A DNA stretch of 64,000 nt. Source: Burkholderia pyrrocinia (lineage in GTDB: Bacteria > Pseudomonadota > Gammaproteobacteria > Burkholderiales > Burkholderiaceae). Under the pieces are notes generated by a model that was not told the DNA's origin, did no database searches, and worked only from the letters and a program-made list of their open reading frames with translations. A program made the translations under genes and the position numbers. The DNA lies in the NCBI RefSeq assembly GCF_001028665.1, contig NZ_CP011503.1, forward strand, positions 3,472,001 to 3,536,000, read 5' to 3'. Positions 18,248-27,585 of the stretch are shown in pieces; position 1 is the first letter of the stretch, and each line of letters begins with the position of its first letter.

Positions 18248-18285
18248 GTTGACAAAAACTATGGGGATCGTTAGTCAAAATCTAT
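18248..18285 (+). promoter_or_regulatory. Candidate OxyR site upstream of ahpC
   Basis: Two tandem 15-base blocks approximate the OxyR half-site ATAGNTNNNANCTAT. GTTGACAAAAACTAT (18248-18262) matches 7 of 10 fixed positions and TTAGTCAAAATCTAT (18271-18285) matches 8 of 10. Both end in CTAT. Their spacing of 23 bases is one longer than the classical 22. The pair directly abuts the -35 candidate at 18285, the position expected for OxyR activation. OxyR control of ahpC is known in many proteobacteria; here it is inferred from sequence. Confidence 0.45.
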
Positions 18286-18313
18286 TGAAGCGCTTTACTA
18301 ATAGTGCTACAGT
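18285..18313 (+). promoter_or_regulatory. Candidate ahpC promoter
   Basis: TTGAAG (18285-18290), a 17-base spacer and TACAGT (18308-18313), each 4 of 6 matches to the sigma-70 consensus, lie about 80 bases before the ahpC ATG. An exact TTGACA at 18249-18254 with TAGTCA 17 bases on is an alternative but has the poorer -10. Confidence 0.4.
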
Positions 18314-18395
18314 CTCCCCCATGCTGTCACACCATCGTTGCAGCACCGAGGTAGCTTGACTCAGTCTTCTTCCCAACTCATACAGGAGTATCCGC

Positions 18396-18944
18396 ATGAA
18401 AACCGTGGGCGATAAACTCGAAGCTTTCACCGTCGTAGCCGCGAAGCCGGGCTTCAATCATCACGAGGAAAACGGCCAGTCGGCGTTCGAGACCGTCACC
18501 GAAGCGTCGTTCCCGGGCAAGTGGAAGATCATCTACTTCTATCCGAAGGATTTCACGTTCGTGTGCCCGACGGAAATCGTCGAGTTCGCGAAGCTCACGA
18601 AGCAGTTCGAAGAGCGCGACGCCATCCTGCTCGGCGGCAGCTCGGACAACGAATTCGTCAAGCTCGCATGGCGCCGTGAGCACAAGGACCTGGACAAGCT
18701 GAACCACTACGCGTTCGGCGACGTCAAGGGCGAGCTGATCGACCAGCTCGGCGTGCGCGACAAGGAAGCCGGCGTGGCCCTGCGTGCAACGTTCATCGTC
18801 GATCCGGACAACACGATCCAGCACGTTTCGGTGAACAACCTGAACGTCGGCCGCAGCCCGGCAGAAGTCCTGCGTATTCTGGACGGCCTGCAAACGGACG
18901 AACTGTGCCCGTGCAACCGTGCAGTCGGCGGCGCAACGCTGTAA
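18396..18944 (+). CDS. ahpC: Alkyl hydroperoxide reductase subunit C, 2-Cys peroxiredoxin
   Basis: 182 residues. It reduces hydrogen peroxide, organic hydroperoxides and peroxynitrite. The peroxidatic Cys57 lies in DFTFVCPTE, and resolving Cys171 and Cys173 lie in DELCPCNR at the C-terminus. That three-cysteine layout (compare Mycobacterium AhpC with Cys61, 174 and 176) marks the class recycled by AhpD rather than AhpF, in agreement with ahpD as the next gene. AGGAG lies upstream of the ATG. A terminator separates it from ahpD, so ahpC can be expressed in excess. Confidence 0.96.
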   Translation: MKTVGDKLEAFTVVAAKPGFNHHEENGQSAFETVTEASFPGKWKIIYFYPKDFTFVCPTEIVEFAKLTKQFEERDAILLGGSSDNEFVKLAWRREHKDLDKLNHYAFGDVKGELIDQLGVRDKEAGVALRATFIVDPDNTIQHVSVNNLNVGRSPAEVLRILDGLQTDELCPCNRAVGGATL

Positions 18945-18959
18945 GCGCATCGATGCACG

Positions 18960-18995
18960 AAGCCCGCAGCGCACTTGCTGCCTGCGGGCTTTTTT
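18960..18995 (+). terminator. Terminator or attenuator between ahpC and ahpD
   Basis: The 10-bp stem AAGCCCGCAG (18960-18969) with CTGCGGGCTT (18982-18991) ends in a run of six T. It lies 15 bases after the ahpC stop and 25 bases before ahpD. Read-through would set the ahpC to ahpD ratio. Confidence 0.85.
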
Positions 18996-19020
18996 AACGG
19001 CCAACCCATAGGAGATATCA

Positions 19021-19548
19021 ATGGAATTCATCGACTCGATTAAGGCACGCATCCCCGACTACGCGAAGGACATTCGCCTGAACCTCGACGGCACGATCTC
19101 TCGCTCGTCGCTCGAAGGCACCGACGCGGTCGGCGTCGCACTGGCGGCGGCGATCGCGGCGAAGAGCACGGTGCTCGTGAAGACGATCCGCGAAGCCGGC
19201 GTGCTGTCGCCCGAAGAGACGAACGCCGTGCTGACTGCGGCCGCGCTGATGGGGATGAACAACACCTGGTATCCGTATGTCGAGATGGCCGACGACGCCG
19301 ACCTGAAGACGCAGCGTGCCGAGCTGCGGATGGGCGCGTATGCGACGCACGGCGGCGTCGACAAGCGCAAGTTCGAGATGTACGCGCTCGCCGCGTCGAT
19401 CGTCGGCAAGTGCCACTTCTGCGTGAAGTCGCACTATGCGCTGCTGAAGAACGAGCAAGGGATGACCGTCACGCAACTGCGCGACGTCGGCCGCATCGCG
19501 TCGGTGATCAACGCCGCCGCGCAGGTGATCGCCGCCGAAGGCGAGTAA
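19021..19548 (+). CDS. ahpD: AhpD, alkylhydroperoxidase-like reductant of AhpC
   Basis: 175 residues of the carboxymuconolactone-decarboxylase/AhpD fold. The active site CHFCVKSH has Cys131, Cys134 and His138, with the relay Glu near residue 119 (KFEMYALAAS), matching Mycobacterium AhpD (Cys130, Cys133, His137, Glu118). It transfers electrons, in Mycobacterium from lipoylated dihydrolipoamide succinyltransferase, to oxidised AhpC. AGGAG lies 6-10 bases before the ATG. It is followed by its own terminator. Confidence 0.95.
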   Translation: MEFIDSIKARIPDYAKDIRLNLDGTISRSSLEGTDAVGVALAAAIAAKSTVLVKTIREAGVLSPEETNAVLTAAALMGMNNTWYPYVEMADDADLKTQRAELRMGAYATHGGVDKRKFEMYALAASIVGKCHFCVKSHYALLKNEQGMTVTQLRDVGRIASVINAAAQVIAAEGE

Positions 19549-19614
19549 ATGGCTGCATGAGCGGTTTCGCCGCGCGACCGGCAGCCATGCCGGAGCGGCC
19601 ATCGCTCCAAACGG

Positions 19615-19644
19615 AAATGCCACGCTGACGCGTGGCATTTTTCA
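19615..19644 (+). terminator. Terminator after ahpD
   Basis: The 11-bp stem AAATGCCACGC (19615-19625) with GCGTGGCATTT (19630-19640) has a 4-base loop and a TTC tail. It lies between convergent ahpD and ispF and may work in both directions. Confidence 0.75.
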
Positions 19645-19694
19645 TTTCCGCAGCACGGCGCGCGGAACGAACCGCGCGCCGCCACCGCCGGGCG

Positions 19695-20180
19695 TCAGCC
19701 GCCCTGCCTGACCAGCAGCGCGGCGGCCTGCGCCTCGATGCCCTCGCCGCGGCCGAGATAACCGAGCTTCTCGTTGGTCTTTGCCTTCACGTTCACGCGA
19801 TCGAGCGGCAGCCCGAGATCGGCCGCGATGTTCGCGCGCATCCCGTCGATATGCGGTGCGAGCTTCGGCGCCTGCGCGATCACGGTGCTGTCGACGTTCT
19901 GGATCGTGAAGCCGGCCGCCTGCACGCGGGCGGCACACTCGCGCAGCAGCACGCGGCTGTCCGCGCCCTTGAACGCCGCGTCGGTGTCGGAGAAATGGCG
20001 GCCGATGTCGCCGAGCGCCGCCGCGCCGAACAGCGCGTCGGTGATCGCGTGCAGCAGCACGTCCGCGTCCGAGTGGCCGAGCAGGCCGCGCTCGTACGGA
20101 ATCGTCACGCCGCCGATGATGAGGGGGCGCCCCGGGACGAGCTGGTGCACGTCGTAGCCTTGTCCGATTCTGAAATCCAT
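19695..20180 (-). CDS. ispF: 2-C-methyl-D-erythritol 2,4-cyclodiphosphate synthase
   Basis: 161 residues, the normal length. It makes MEcPP in the non-mevalonate isoprenoid pathway. The N-terminal [14 protein letters not shown] holds metal ligands Asp10 and His12, and [18 protein letters not shown] holds the third ligand His and the conserved [26 protein letters not shown] is the C-terminal signature. It lies 28 bases downstream of ispD on the same strand, so the two are co-transcribed. Confidence 0.96.
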   Translation of the reverse strand: MDFRIGQGYDVHQLVPGRPLIIGGVTIPYERGLLGHSDADVLLHAITDALFGAAALGDIGRHFSDTDAAFKGADSRVLLRECAARVQAAGFTIQNVDSTVIAQAPKLAPHIDGMRANIAADLGLPLDRVNVKAKTNEKLGYLGRGEGIEAQAAALLVRQGG

Positions 20181-20208
20181 GCGTGTTCCGATTGAGATGG
20201 GGTGAAAG

Positions 20209-20919
20209 TCAGGAAGCGTTCGCGGGGCGTGCGAGGATCGCTTCCGCGAGCGCGAAATCTTCCGGGTACGTGACCTTGAAGTTGCGCAGGCTGCCCTGCA
20301 CGACGCGCGGCGTATGGCCGGCCCATTCGATCGCGCTCGCTTCGTCGGTCAGGTCGTGCCCTTCGCGCTGCGCGCGCAGGATTGCCTCGCGCAGCATGCC
20401 GATGCGGAACATCTGCGGCGTCTGCGCCTGCCACAGCGCGTCGCGCGATTCGGTACGCGCGATCGCGTCGCCGCCGGCCGGCACGCGCTTGAGCGTATCG
20501 GCCACCGGCAGCGCGACGATGCCGCCGACCGGGTCGTCCTTCAGCGTCGCGACGAGCGTGCGGATCAGCTCCGGCGTGATGCCCGGGCGCGCGGCATCGT
20601 GCACCAGCACCCAGTCGTGGTCGGTCGCGCCGAATTCGGTCAGCTCGAGCAGCCCGTTCAGCACCGACGCCTGGCGCGAACCGCCGCCGCAGCGGCGCAC
20701 CGCGAAGCGCAGGCCCGCGAAGCGGCGCGCGTCGAAATGGGAATCGTCGGGCGCGAGGACGACAAGCGTCTGCGCGAATTCGCTGCACGCGTCGAACGCG
20801 GCGAGCGTGTAATGCAGGAGCGCGCGGCCGGCCAGCGTGCGATATTGCTTCGGCACGGCCGAACCGGAACGGCTGCCCGTGCCGGCGCAGGGAATCAGGG
20901 CGAAAAGTCGGGGAGTCAC
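20209..20919 (-). CDS. ispD: 2-C-methyl-D-erythritol 4-phosphate cytidylyltransferase
   Basis: 236 residues. It couples MEP with CTP. The nucleotide-binding P-loop is [20 protein letters not shown], followed by [15 protein letters not shown], and the C-terminal domain has [12 protein letters not shown]. It forms an operon with ispF and is divergent from mfd with a gap of about 100 bases, where both promoters must lie. Confidence 0.96.
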   Translation of the reverse strand: MTPRLFALIPCAGTGSRSGSAVPKQYRTLAGRALLHYTLAAFDACSEFAQTLVVLAPDDSHFDARRFAGLRFAVRRCGGGSRQASVLNGLLELTEFGATDHDWVLVHDAARPGITPELIRTLVATLKDDPVGGIVALPVADTLKRVPAGGDAIARTESRDALWQAQTPQMFRIGMLREAILRAQREGHDLTDEASAIEWAGHTPRVVQGSLRNFKVTYPEDFALAEAILARPANAS

Positions 20920-21026
20920 GAAAGGAAACGCCGGAAAGATGAAATCGAGAAGCGGATTTTATAATAGGTCTTTCGTCTCGACCGGCGCACCGCGATGCGC
21001 CCGTGCACGCCACCCCTGCCGTCCCT

Positions 21027-24000
21027 ATGCCAGATAACGATTCCAACCCGTCCGCCTCGCCCGTTGCCCGCGTCAAACCCGGCCAGCGTTTCGCCTTCGA
21101 CGGCGCGCACGGTTCCGCCGACGCGCTCGCCATCGCCCGTTATCTCGCCGACAACCGCCAGGACGTGCCGCTCCTCGCGGTGATCTGCGCGAACGCGGTC
21201 GACGCGCAGCGGCTCTCGCAGGAAATCCGCTACTTCTCGCCCGACGCGCGCGTGCGCCTGCTGCCGGACTGGGAAACGCTGCCGTACGACACGTTCTCGC
21301 CGCACCAGGACCTCGTGTCCGAGCGGCTCGCGACGCTGCACGACCTCGGCGAAGGCCGCTGCGACATCCTGCTCGTGCCCGCGACCACCGCGCTGTACCG
21401 GATGCCGCCCGCGTCGTTCATGGCCGCGTACACGTTCGCGTTCGCGCAGGGCGAACGGCTCGACGAGGCGAAGCTGAAGGCACAGCTCACGCTGGCCGGC
21501 TACGAGCATGTGAGCCAGGTCGTGCGCCCCGGCGAATACTGCGTGCGCGGTTCGCTGATCGACCTGTACCCGATGGGTTCGCCGCTGCCGTACCGGATCG
21601 ACCTGTTCGACGACCAGGTCGACTCGATCCGCGCATTCGACCCCGACACGCAGCGCAGCCTGTACCCGGTGCGCGACGTGCGGCTGCTGCCCGGCCGCGA
21701 GTTTCCGTTCGACGAAGCCGCGCGCACGGCCTTCCGCAGCCGCTGGCGCGAGACTTTCGAAGGCGATCCGAGCCGCGCGCCGATCTACAAGGACATCGGC
21801 AACGGCGTGCCGTCGGCCGGCATCGAGTATTACCTGCCGCTGTTCTTCGACGAAACGGCCACGCTGTTCCACTACCTGCCGCAGGACGCGCACCTCGTGT
21901 TCACCGGCGATCTCGAAGCCTCGATCCGCCGCTTCACGGCCGATACGAAGCAGCGCCACGCGTTCCTGTCGCACGATCGCGAGCGGCCGATCCTCGAGCC
22001 GCAGCGCCTGTTCCTGTCCGACGAGGATTTCTTCGCATTCGCGAAGCCGTTCGCACGCGTCGTGCTGCCCGCGCAACCGGCCGGCGGCTGGGCGACCGCG
22101 CTGCCCGAGCTCACCGTCGACCGGCATTCCGACGATCCGCTCGCGTCGCTGCGCACGTTCGTCGAATCGTCGGGCAAGCGCGTGCTGCTGACCGTCGAAT
22201 CGGCCGGCCGCCGCGAGACGATCCTGCAACTGCTCGCCGAGCATCACCTGCGCGCCGCGTCGAACGACCACTTCGCGGGCTGGCTCGCGAGCGACGAACG
22301 CTTCGCACTCGGCGTCGCGCCGCTGTCGAGCGGCTTCGCGGTGCCGGGCGAAGGTTATGCGATCGTCACCGAAACCGAGCTGTACGGCGCGCTCGGCCGC
22401 CGCGCGGGCCGCCGCCGGCAGGAACAGGCCAGCAACGTCGACGCAATGGTGCGCGACCTGTCGGAGCTGAAGGTCGGCGACCCGGTCGTCCACGCGCAGC
22501 ACGGCATCGGCCGCTACATGGGCCTCGTGTCGATGGATCTCGGCGAAGGCGAGACCGAATTCCTGCATCTCGAATACTCGGGCGACAGCAAGCTCTACGT
22601 ACCCGTCGCGCAATTGCACGTGATCTCGCGCTACAGCGGCGCCGATCCCGACAGCGCGCCGCTGCACGCGCTCGGCTCCGGCCAGTGGGAGCGCGCGAAG
22701 CGCAAGGCCGCGCAACAGATCCGCGATACGGCCGCCGAGCTGCTGAACCTGTACGCGCGCCGCGCGGCCCGCGAAGGCCATGCGTTCGCGCTCGACCCGC
22801 GCGACTACGTGAAATTCGCGGAAAGCTTCGGCTTCGAGGAGACGCCCGACCAGGCCGCGGCAATCGCGGCCGTGATCGGCGACATGACGAGCGGCAAGCC
22901 GATGGACCGCCTCGTGTGCGGCGACGTCGGGTTCGGCAAGACCGAGGTCGCGCTGCGCGCCGCGTTCATCGCGGTGATGGGCGGCAAGCAGGTCGCGCTG
23001 CTGTCGCCGACCACGCTGCTCGCCGAGCAGCACACGCAGACCTTCGTCGACCGCTTCGCGGACTGGCCGGTGCGGATCGTCGAGCTGTCGCGCTTCAAGA
23101 CCACGAAGGAAGTGAACACGGCGATCGCGCAGATCAACGAAGGCAGCGTCGACATCGTGATCGGCACGCACAAGCTGCTGTCGTCGGACGTGCAGTTCAA
23201 GCGCCTCGGCCTCGTGATCATCGACGAGGAGCACCGCTTCGGCGTGCGCCAGAAGGAAGCGCTGAAGGCGCTGCGCGCGGAAGTCGACGTGCTGACGCTC
23301 ACCGCGACGCCGATCCCGCGCACGCTCGGGATGGCGCTCGAAGGGCTGCGCGATTTCTCGGTGATCGCAACCGCGCCGCAAAAGCGGCTCGCGATCAAGA
23401 CCTTCGTGCGCCGCGAGGAGGAAAGCGTGATCCGCGAGGCGATGCTGCGCGAGCTGAAGCGCGGCGGCCAGGTGTATTTCCTGCACAACGAGGTCGAGAC
23501 GATCGAGAACCGCAAGGCGATGCTCGAGGAACTCGTGCCCGAGGCGCGCATCGTGATCGCGCACGGCCAGATGCACGAGCGCGAGCTCGAGCGCGTGATG
23601 CGCGATTTCGTCGCGCAGCGCGCGAACGTGCTGCTGTGCACGACCATCATCGAAACCGGCATCGACGTGCCGAGCGCGAACACGATCATCATGCACCGGT
23701 CGGACAAGTTCGGCCTCGCGCAGCTCCACCAGTTGCGCGGCCGCGTCGGCCGCTCGCATCATCAGGCCTATGCGTACCTGCTGGTCCACGATCCGCAGGC
23801 GCTGACCAAGCAGGCGCAGCGGCGGCTCGAGGCCATCCAGCAGATGGAGGAACTCGGCTCGGGCTTCTATCTCGCGATGCACGACCTCGAGATCCGCGGC
23901 ACCGGCGAGGTGCTCGGCGACAAGCAGTCGGGCGAGATCCACGAGATCGGCTTCCAGCTTTATACGGACATGCTGAACGACGCGGTGAAGGCGCTGAAGA

Positions 24001-24497
24001 ACGGCAAGGAGCCCGACCTCACCGCGCCGCTTGCCGCGACGACGGAAATCAACCTGCATGCGCCCGCGATCCTGCCGGCCGACTACTGCGCGGACGTGCA
24101 GGAGCGGCTGTCGCTGTACAAGCGTCTCGCGAACTGCGAGCACGGCGACGCGATCGACGGCATCCAGGAGGAACTGATCGACCGCTTCGGCAAGCTGCCG
24201 CCGCAGGCGCACGCACTCGTCGAGACGCACCGGCTGCGCATCGCCGCGAAGCCGCTCGGCATCGTGAAGATCGACGCGAGCGAGGCCGCGATCGGGCTGC
24301 AGTTCGAGCCGAATCCGCCGATCGATCCGATGCGGATCATCGACATGGTGCAGAAACACCGGCACATCAAGCTCGCGGGCCAGGACAAGCTGCGCATCGA
24401 AACGCGCTCGCCCGATCTCGCGATCCGCGTGTCGACGATCAAGGAAACGTTGCGCGCGCTCGCGCCGAAGCAGGGAGCGGCCGCCGCGGCGCGCTGA
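21027..24497 (+). CDS. mfd: Transcription-repair coupling factor Mfd
   Basis: 1156 residues from ATG at 21027 (MPDNDSNPSASPV); a GTG eight codons earlier is a less likely start. E. coli Mfd is 1148 residues. Order: UvrB-homology module (about 20-350, with LPDWETLPYDTFSPHQDLVSE), RNA polymerase interaction domain (GDPVVHAQHGIGRYMGL, about 485-500), superfamily 2 translocase with Walker A GDVGFGKTE (Lys638) and DEEH box (Asp733), the TRG motif region RGRVGRSHHQAYAYLL, and a C-terminal autoinhibitory domain. It removes stalled RNA polymerase and recruits UvrA. Confidence 0.97.
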   Translation: MPDNDSNPSASPVARVKPGQRFAFDGAHGSADALAIARYLADNRQDVPLLAVICANAVDAQRLSQEIRYFSPDARVRLLPDWETLPYDTFSPHQDLVSERLATLHDLGEGRCDILLVPATTALYRMPPASFMAAYTFAFAQGERLDEAKLKAQLTLAGYEHVSQVVRPGEYCVRGSLIDLYPMGSPLPYRIDLFDDQVDSIRAFDPDTQRSLYPVRDVRLLPGREFPFDEAARTAFRSRWRETFEGDPSRAPIYKDIGNGVPSAGIEYYLPLFFDETATLFHYLPQDAHLVFTGDLEASIRRFTADTKQRHAFLSHDRERPILEPQRLFLSDEDFFAFAKPFARVVLPAQPAGGWATALPELTVDRHSDDPLASLRTFVESSGKRVLLTVESAGRRETILQLLAEHHLRAASNDHFAGWLASDERFALGVAPLSSGFAVPGEGYAIVTETELYGALGRRAGRRRQEQASNVDAMVRDLSELKVGDPVVHAQHGIGRYMGLVSMDLGEGETEFLHLEYSGDSKLYVPVAQLHVISRYSGADPDSAPLHALGSGQWERAKRKAAQQIRDTAAELLNLYARRAAREGHAFALDPRDYVKFAESFGFEETPDQAAAIAAVIGDMTSGKPMDRLVCGDVGFGKTEVALRAAFIAVMGGKQVALLSPTTLLAEQHTQTFVDRFADWPVRIVELSRFKTTKEVNTAIAQINEGSVDIVIGTHKLLSSDVQFKRLGLVIIDEEHRFGVRQKEALKALRAEVDVLTLTATPIPRTLGMALEGLRDFSVIATAPQKRLAIKTFVRREEESVIREAMLRELKRGGQVYFLHNEVETIENRKAMLEELVPEARIVIAHGQMHERELERVMRDFVAQRANVLLCTTIIETGIDVPSANTIIMHRSDKFGLAQLHQLRGRVGRSHHQAYAYLLVHDPQALTKQAQRRLEAIQQMEELGSGFYLAMHDLEIRGTGEVLGDKQSGEIHEIGFQLYTDMLNDAVKALKNGKEPDLTAPLAATTEINLHAPAILPADYCADVQERLSLYKRLANCEHGDAIDGIQEELIDRFGKLPPQAHALVETHRLRIAAKPLGIVKIDASEAAIGLQFEPNPPIDPMRIIDMVQKHRHIKLAGQDKLRIETRSPDLAIRVSTIKETLRALAPKQGAAAAAR

Positions 24498-24590
24498 CGG
24501 GGCGGCGATGCTGCACCGCATCGCGCCCGGCGCAGGCGGGCCGACGCGTTTTTGAGTATGATTTTCCCATTCATCAGACGGAGTTTTGCC

Positions 24591-25811
24591 ATGTCCACTC
24601 TCGACGCGACGGCGCCGTCCGCCGCAACCCAAGGCGACGCATCGCTGGTCAGCCTGCCCTGGGTCAAGCAACTGGTGTCGATGGACACGACGAGCCGCGT
24701 GCCGAATCTCGGCCTGATCGAAACGGTGCGCGACGCGCTCGCCGCGCAAGGCATCGCGTCGACGATCACGCACGATCCGCGCGAAGGCTGGGCAAACCTG
24801 TTCGCGACGGTGCCCGCGCACGACGGCTCGACGAACGGAGGCATCGTGCTGTCGGGGCATACCGACGTCGTGCCGGTCGACGGCCAGCAATGGGACAGCA
24901 ACCCGTTCGCACCTGAAATCCGCGACGGCCGCCTGTACGGTCGCGGCACCTGCGACATGAAGGGTTTCATCGGCACAGCGCTCGCGCTATTGCCCGAGAT
25001 GCAGGCGTCGAAGCTCGCGAAGCCGATCCATTTCGCGCTGTCCTACGACGAGGAAATCGGCTGCGCGGGCGCGCCGCTGATGATCGCCGATCTCGTCAAG
25101 CGCGGCGTGCAACCGTCCGGCTGCATCGTCGGCGAGCCGACCAGCATGCGGCCGATCATCGCGCACAAGGGCATCAACGCGTACCGCTGCTGCGTGCGCG
25201 GCCACGCGGCGCATTCGTCGCTGACGCCGAAGGGGCTCAACGCGATCGAGTACGCGGCGCGCCTGATCTGCCACATCCGCGACATCGCCGAGCGCTTTCG
25301 CGCCGAAGGCCCGTTCGACGAGCTGTACGACGTGCCGTTCACGACCGCGCAGACGAGCACGATCCAGGGCGGCAACGCAATCAACACGGTGCCGGCCGAA
25401 TGCCGGTTCGACTTCGAGTTCCGCAACCTGCCGACGCTCGATCCCGAGCAGATCTTCACGCGCATCGAAGCGTATGCGCAGGAAACGCTGCTGCCGCAGA
25501 TGCTTCGCGAGCATCCGAATGCCGCGATCGAGTTCTCGAAGATCGCCGCGGCGCCCGGGCTCGACGCGACCGAACAGGCCGCGATCACGCAGCTCGTGCG
25601 CGCGCTGACGGCCGACCAGGACAAGCGCAAGGTCGCGTACGGCACCGAGGCCGGCCTGTTCGAACGCGCGGGCATCCCGAGCGTCGTGTGCGGGCCCGGC
25701 AACATCGAGCAGGCGCACAAGCCGAACGAATATGTCGAGCTCGCGCAGCTCGCCGGCTGCGAGCAGTTCCTGCGCAAGTTCATCCGCAGCATGTCGGTCG
25801 ACGCGCACTGA
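24591..25811 (+). CDS. argE: Acetylornithine deacetylase
   Basis: 406 residues from the ATG with ACGGAG upstream. M20 metallopeptidase family: LSGHTDVVPVDG gives zinc ligand His90 and Asp92; LYGRGTCDMKGF carries the bridging Asp, and SYDEEIGCAGAP the catalytic Glu and a ligand. CIVGEPTSMRPIIAHKG opens the dimerisation domain. The length and motifs match E. coli ArgE, which releases ornithine from N-acetylornithine in arginine synthesis. Other arg genes are not adjacent, so a relaxed-specificity M20 deacylase is possible. It is followed by a threonine-dehydratase-like gene after 60 bases. Confidence 0.88.
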   Translation: MSTLDATAPSAATQGDASLVSLPWVKQLVSMDTTSRVPNLGLIETVRDALAAQGIASTITHDPREGWANLFATVPAHDGSTNGGIVLSGHTDVVPVDGQQWDSNPFAPEIRDGRLYGRGTCDMKGFIGTALALLPEMQASKLAKPIHFALSYDEEIGCAGAPLMIADLVKRGVQPSGCIVGEPTSMRPIIAHKGINAYRCCVRGHAAHSSLTPKGLNAIEYAARLICHIRDIAERFRAEGPFDELYDVPFTTAQTSTIQGGNAINTVPAECRFDFEFRNLPTLDPEQIFTRIEAYAQETLLPQMLREHPNAAIEFSKIAAAPGLDATEQAAITQLVRALTADQDKRKVAYGTEAGLFERAGIPSVVCGPGNIEQAHKPNEYVELAQLAGCEQFLRKFIRSMSVDAH

Positions 25812-25871
25812 CTGCCTCCCGCCACGCCGGCCCGCGTGTGCGGGCCGGCCCACTCCGCCACCCGCCACGTC

Positions 25872-26891
25872 ATGTCGACTGACCAACAGGGCACTGCCCA
25901 TACGACGATCGACGGCGAGCCGATTCCGACGCTCGACGAAATCGCCGCGCAGCATTTCGCGTTGTCGCCCTGGGTCGCGCGCACGCCCGTGTTCGAACGC
26001 GCCGACCTGCCGTCCCTCGAGGGCACGCACGTCAACTTCAAGTTCGAACTGCTGCAGGTGAGCGGCAGCTTCAAGGCGCGCGGCGCATTCACGAACCTGC
26101 TCGCACTCGACGAGGCACGCAAGAATGCCGGCGTCACGTGCGTATCGGCCGGCAATCATGCGGCGGCCGTCGCGTATGCGGCGATGCGGCTCGGCAGCAG
26201 CGCGAAGGTGGTGATGTTCCATACCGCAAGCCCGACGCGCATCGCGCAGTGCAAACAGTACCGCGCGGAAGTCGTGCTCGCGGGCAGCGCATCGCAGGCG
26301 TTCGATCTCGTGCGGCGGATCGAGGCCGAGGAAGGCCGCTTCTTCATCCATCCGTTCAACGGCTATCACACGATCCTCGGCACCGCGACGCTCGGCTACG
26401 AATGGGCGACGCAGACGCCCGACCTCGACGCGGTGATCGTGCCGATCGGCGGCGGCGGGCTCGCGGCCGGCATGGCGACCGCGCTGCGGCTCGCGAATCC
26501 GCGCGTGCACGTGTACGGCGTGGAGCCGGAAGGCGCCGACGCGATGAGCCGCAGCTTCGCCGCGAATCACACGATCAAGATGAGCGCGATGCAGACGATC
26601 GCCGATTCGCTGATGGCACCGCATACCGAGGAATACAGCTACCAGCTGTGCCGGCGCCACGTCGACCGCATCGTCACCGTGTCCGACGACGCGCTGCGCG
26701 CCGCGATGCTGTTCCTGTTCTCGCACCTGAAGCTGTCGGTCGAACCGGCATGCGCCGCCGCACTCGCCGCGCTGCTCGGCCCGCTGCGCGAAACGCTGCA
26801 GGGCAAGCGCGTCGGCGTGCTGCTGTCGGGCACGAACACCGACCCCGGCACGCTCGGCATGCATCTCGCGCACGCGAAACTGCAGCACTGA
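25872..26891 (+). CDS. PLP-dependent threonine/serine dehydratase-like enzyme
   Basis: 339 residues from ATG 25872 (MSTDQQGTAHTT). The PLP lysine is Lys68 in LQVSGSFKARGA; the substrate loop SAGNHAAAVAYAA and the phosphate-binding tetraglycine IGGGGLAAGMA are both conserved. It lacks the C-terminal ACT-like regulatory domains of biosynthetic IlvA and is close in size to catabolic threonine dehydratase (TdcB) or serine/threonine racemase relatives. It would produce 2-oxobutyrate and ammonia from threonine. It may be cotranscribed with argE. The exact substrate is not settled by sequence. Confidence 0.85.
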   Translation: MSTDQQGTAHTTIDGEPIPTLDEIAAQHFALSPWVARTPVFERADLPSLEGTHVNFKFELLQVSGSFKARGAFTNLLALDEARKNAGVTCVSAGNHAAAVAYAAMRLGSSAKVVMFHTASPTRIAQCKQYRAEVVLAGSASQAFDLVRRIEAEEGRFFIHPFNGYHTILGTATLGYEWATQTPDLDAVIVPIGGGGLAAGMATALRLANPRVHVYGVEPEGADAMSRSFAANHTIKMSAMQTIADSLMAPHTEEYSYQLCRRHVDRIVTVSDDALRAAMLFLFSHLKLSVEPACAAALAALLGPLRETLQGKRVGVLLSGTNTDPGTLGMHLAHAKLQH

Positions 26892-27036
26892 CCGCGCGCC
26901 GGGCGCACGTGGACAAACCTAGGGTTATCCCCAGATTATGTTGACAGCCCTGTTGATAACCCGCCGGACAAGCACGCAAGTGGTTGAGCGCGCAGCGTTT
27001 TGCGCGCGCGAAGGTCGATCGACACGAATTGGGCAG

Positions 27037-27501
27037 ATGCGGCCGCCATGGGCTGCAATGTGGCGGCACCGCGCGCGGCCGTTGATCGCCGCCGTGGCAA
27101 TAGCGCTGCTCGCCGGTTGCGCGGCGCCGCCCTCGCCCGTCGTCAGCGCGCAGCCGGCCTGCACGCAGCCCGGCGAAAGCCGCATGCTGCAGGCCGACCT
27201 GCTGTTCGGGCGCGACATCGCGGGGCGCGGCCCCGTTACCGATGCGGAACGCGCCGCATTCCTCGCCGACACGGTCACGCCGCGTTTCCCCGACGGCCTC
27301 ACCTACTGGGACACGCACGGCCAGTGGCGCGACCGCGCGACCGGCGGGATCACACGCGAAGACAGCTTCGTGATCCGTATCGTTGCCGACGATACGCCCG
27401 ACACGCATGCGCGGCTCGCCGCGGTCCGGCAAGCGTACGTGCAGCGATTCCGGCAGCAATCGGTCGGCATGACGCTTGCGCCGACCTGCGCGTCGTTCTG
27501 A
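27037..27501 (+). CDS. DUF3574 family lipoprotein
   Basis: About 154 residues. The N-terminal WRHRARPLIAAVAIALLAGCAAPP is a lipoprotein signal with lipobox LLAGC. The soluble part contains ESRMLQADLLFGRDI, FPDGLTYWDTHGQWRD and the C-terminal QQSVGMTLAPTCASF, the pattern of DUF3574 proteins. ATGs at 27037 and 27058 both precede the signal; ribosome sites are weak at each. The protein should be anchored to a periplasm-facing membrane. Function unknown. It converges with the PBP1A gene, and the terminator at 27531-27559 lies between them. Confidence 0.75.
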   Translation: MRPPWAAMWRHRARPLIAAVAIALLAGCAAPPSPVVSAQPACTQPGESRMLQADLLFGRDIAGRGPVTDAERAAFLADTVTPRFPDGLTYWDTHGQWRDRATGGITREDSFVIRIVADDTPDTHARLAAVRQAYVQRFRQQSVGMTLAPTCASF

Positions 27502-27530
27502 TTCCGCTTTTCCCGCTGCCGGCACCGCGC

Positions 27531-27559
27531 AAAAAAAACGGGCGCCCGAAGGCGCCCGT
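27531..27559 (-). terminator. Terminator after the penicillin-binding protein 1A gene
   Basis: The 9-bp stem ACGGGCGCC (27538-27546) with GGCGCCCGT (27551-27559) has a 4-base loop. On the minus strand it is followed by eight T (27531-27538). Confidence 0.9.
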
Positions 27560-27585
27560 CGCATACCGGAACAGCAGCGTACCGC

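Noticed and set aside
20916..24890. A 1324-codon open frame antisense to mfd
   Set aside because: It is a by-product of GC-rich codon bias in the true gene. The mfd frame has all domain motifs, and the antisense protein is rich in Arg, Ala and His without any domain.
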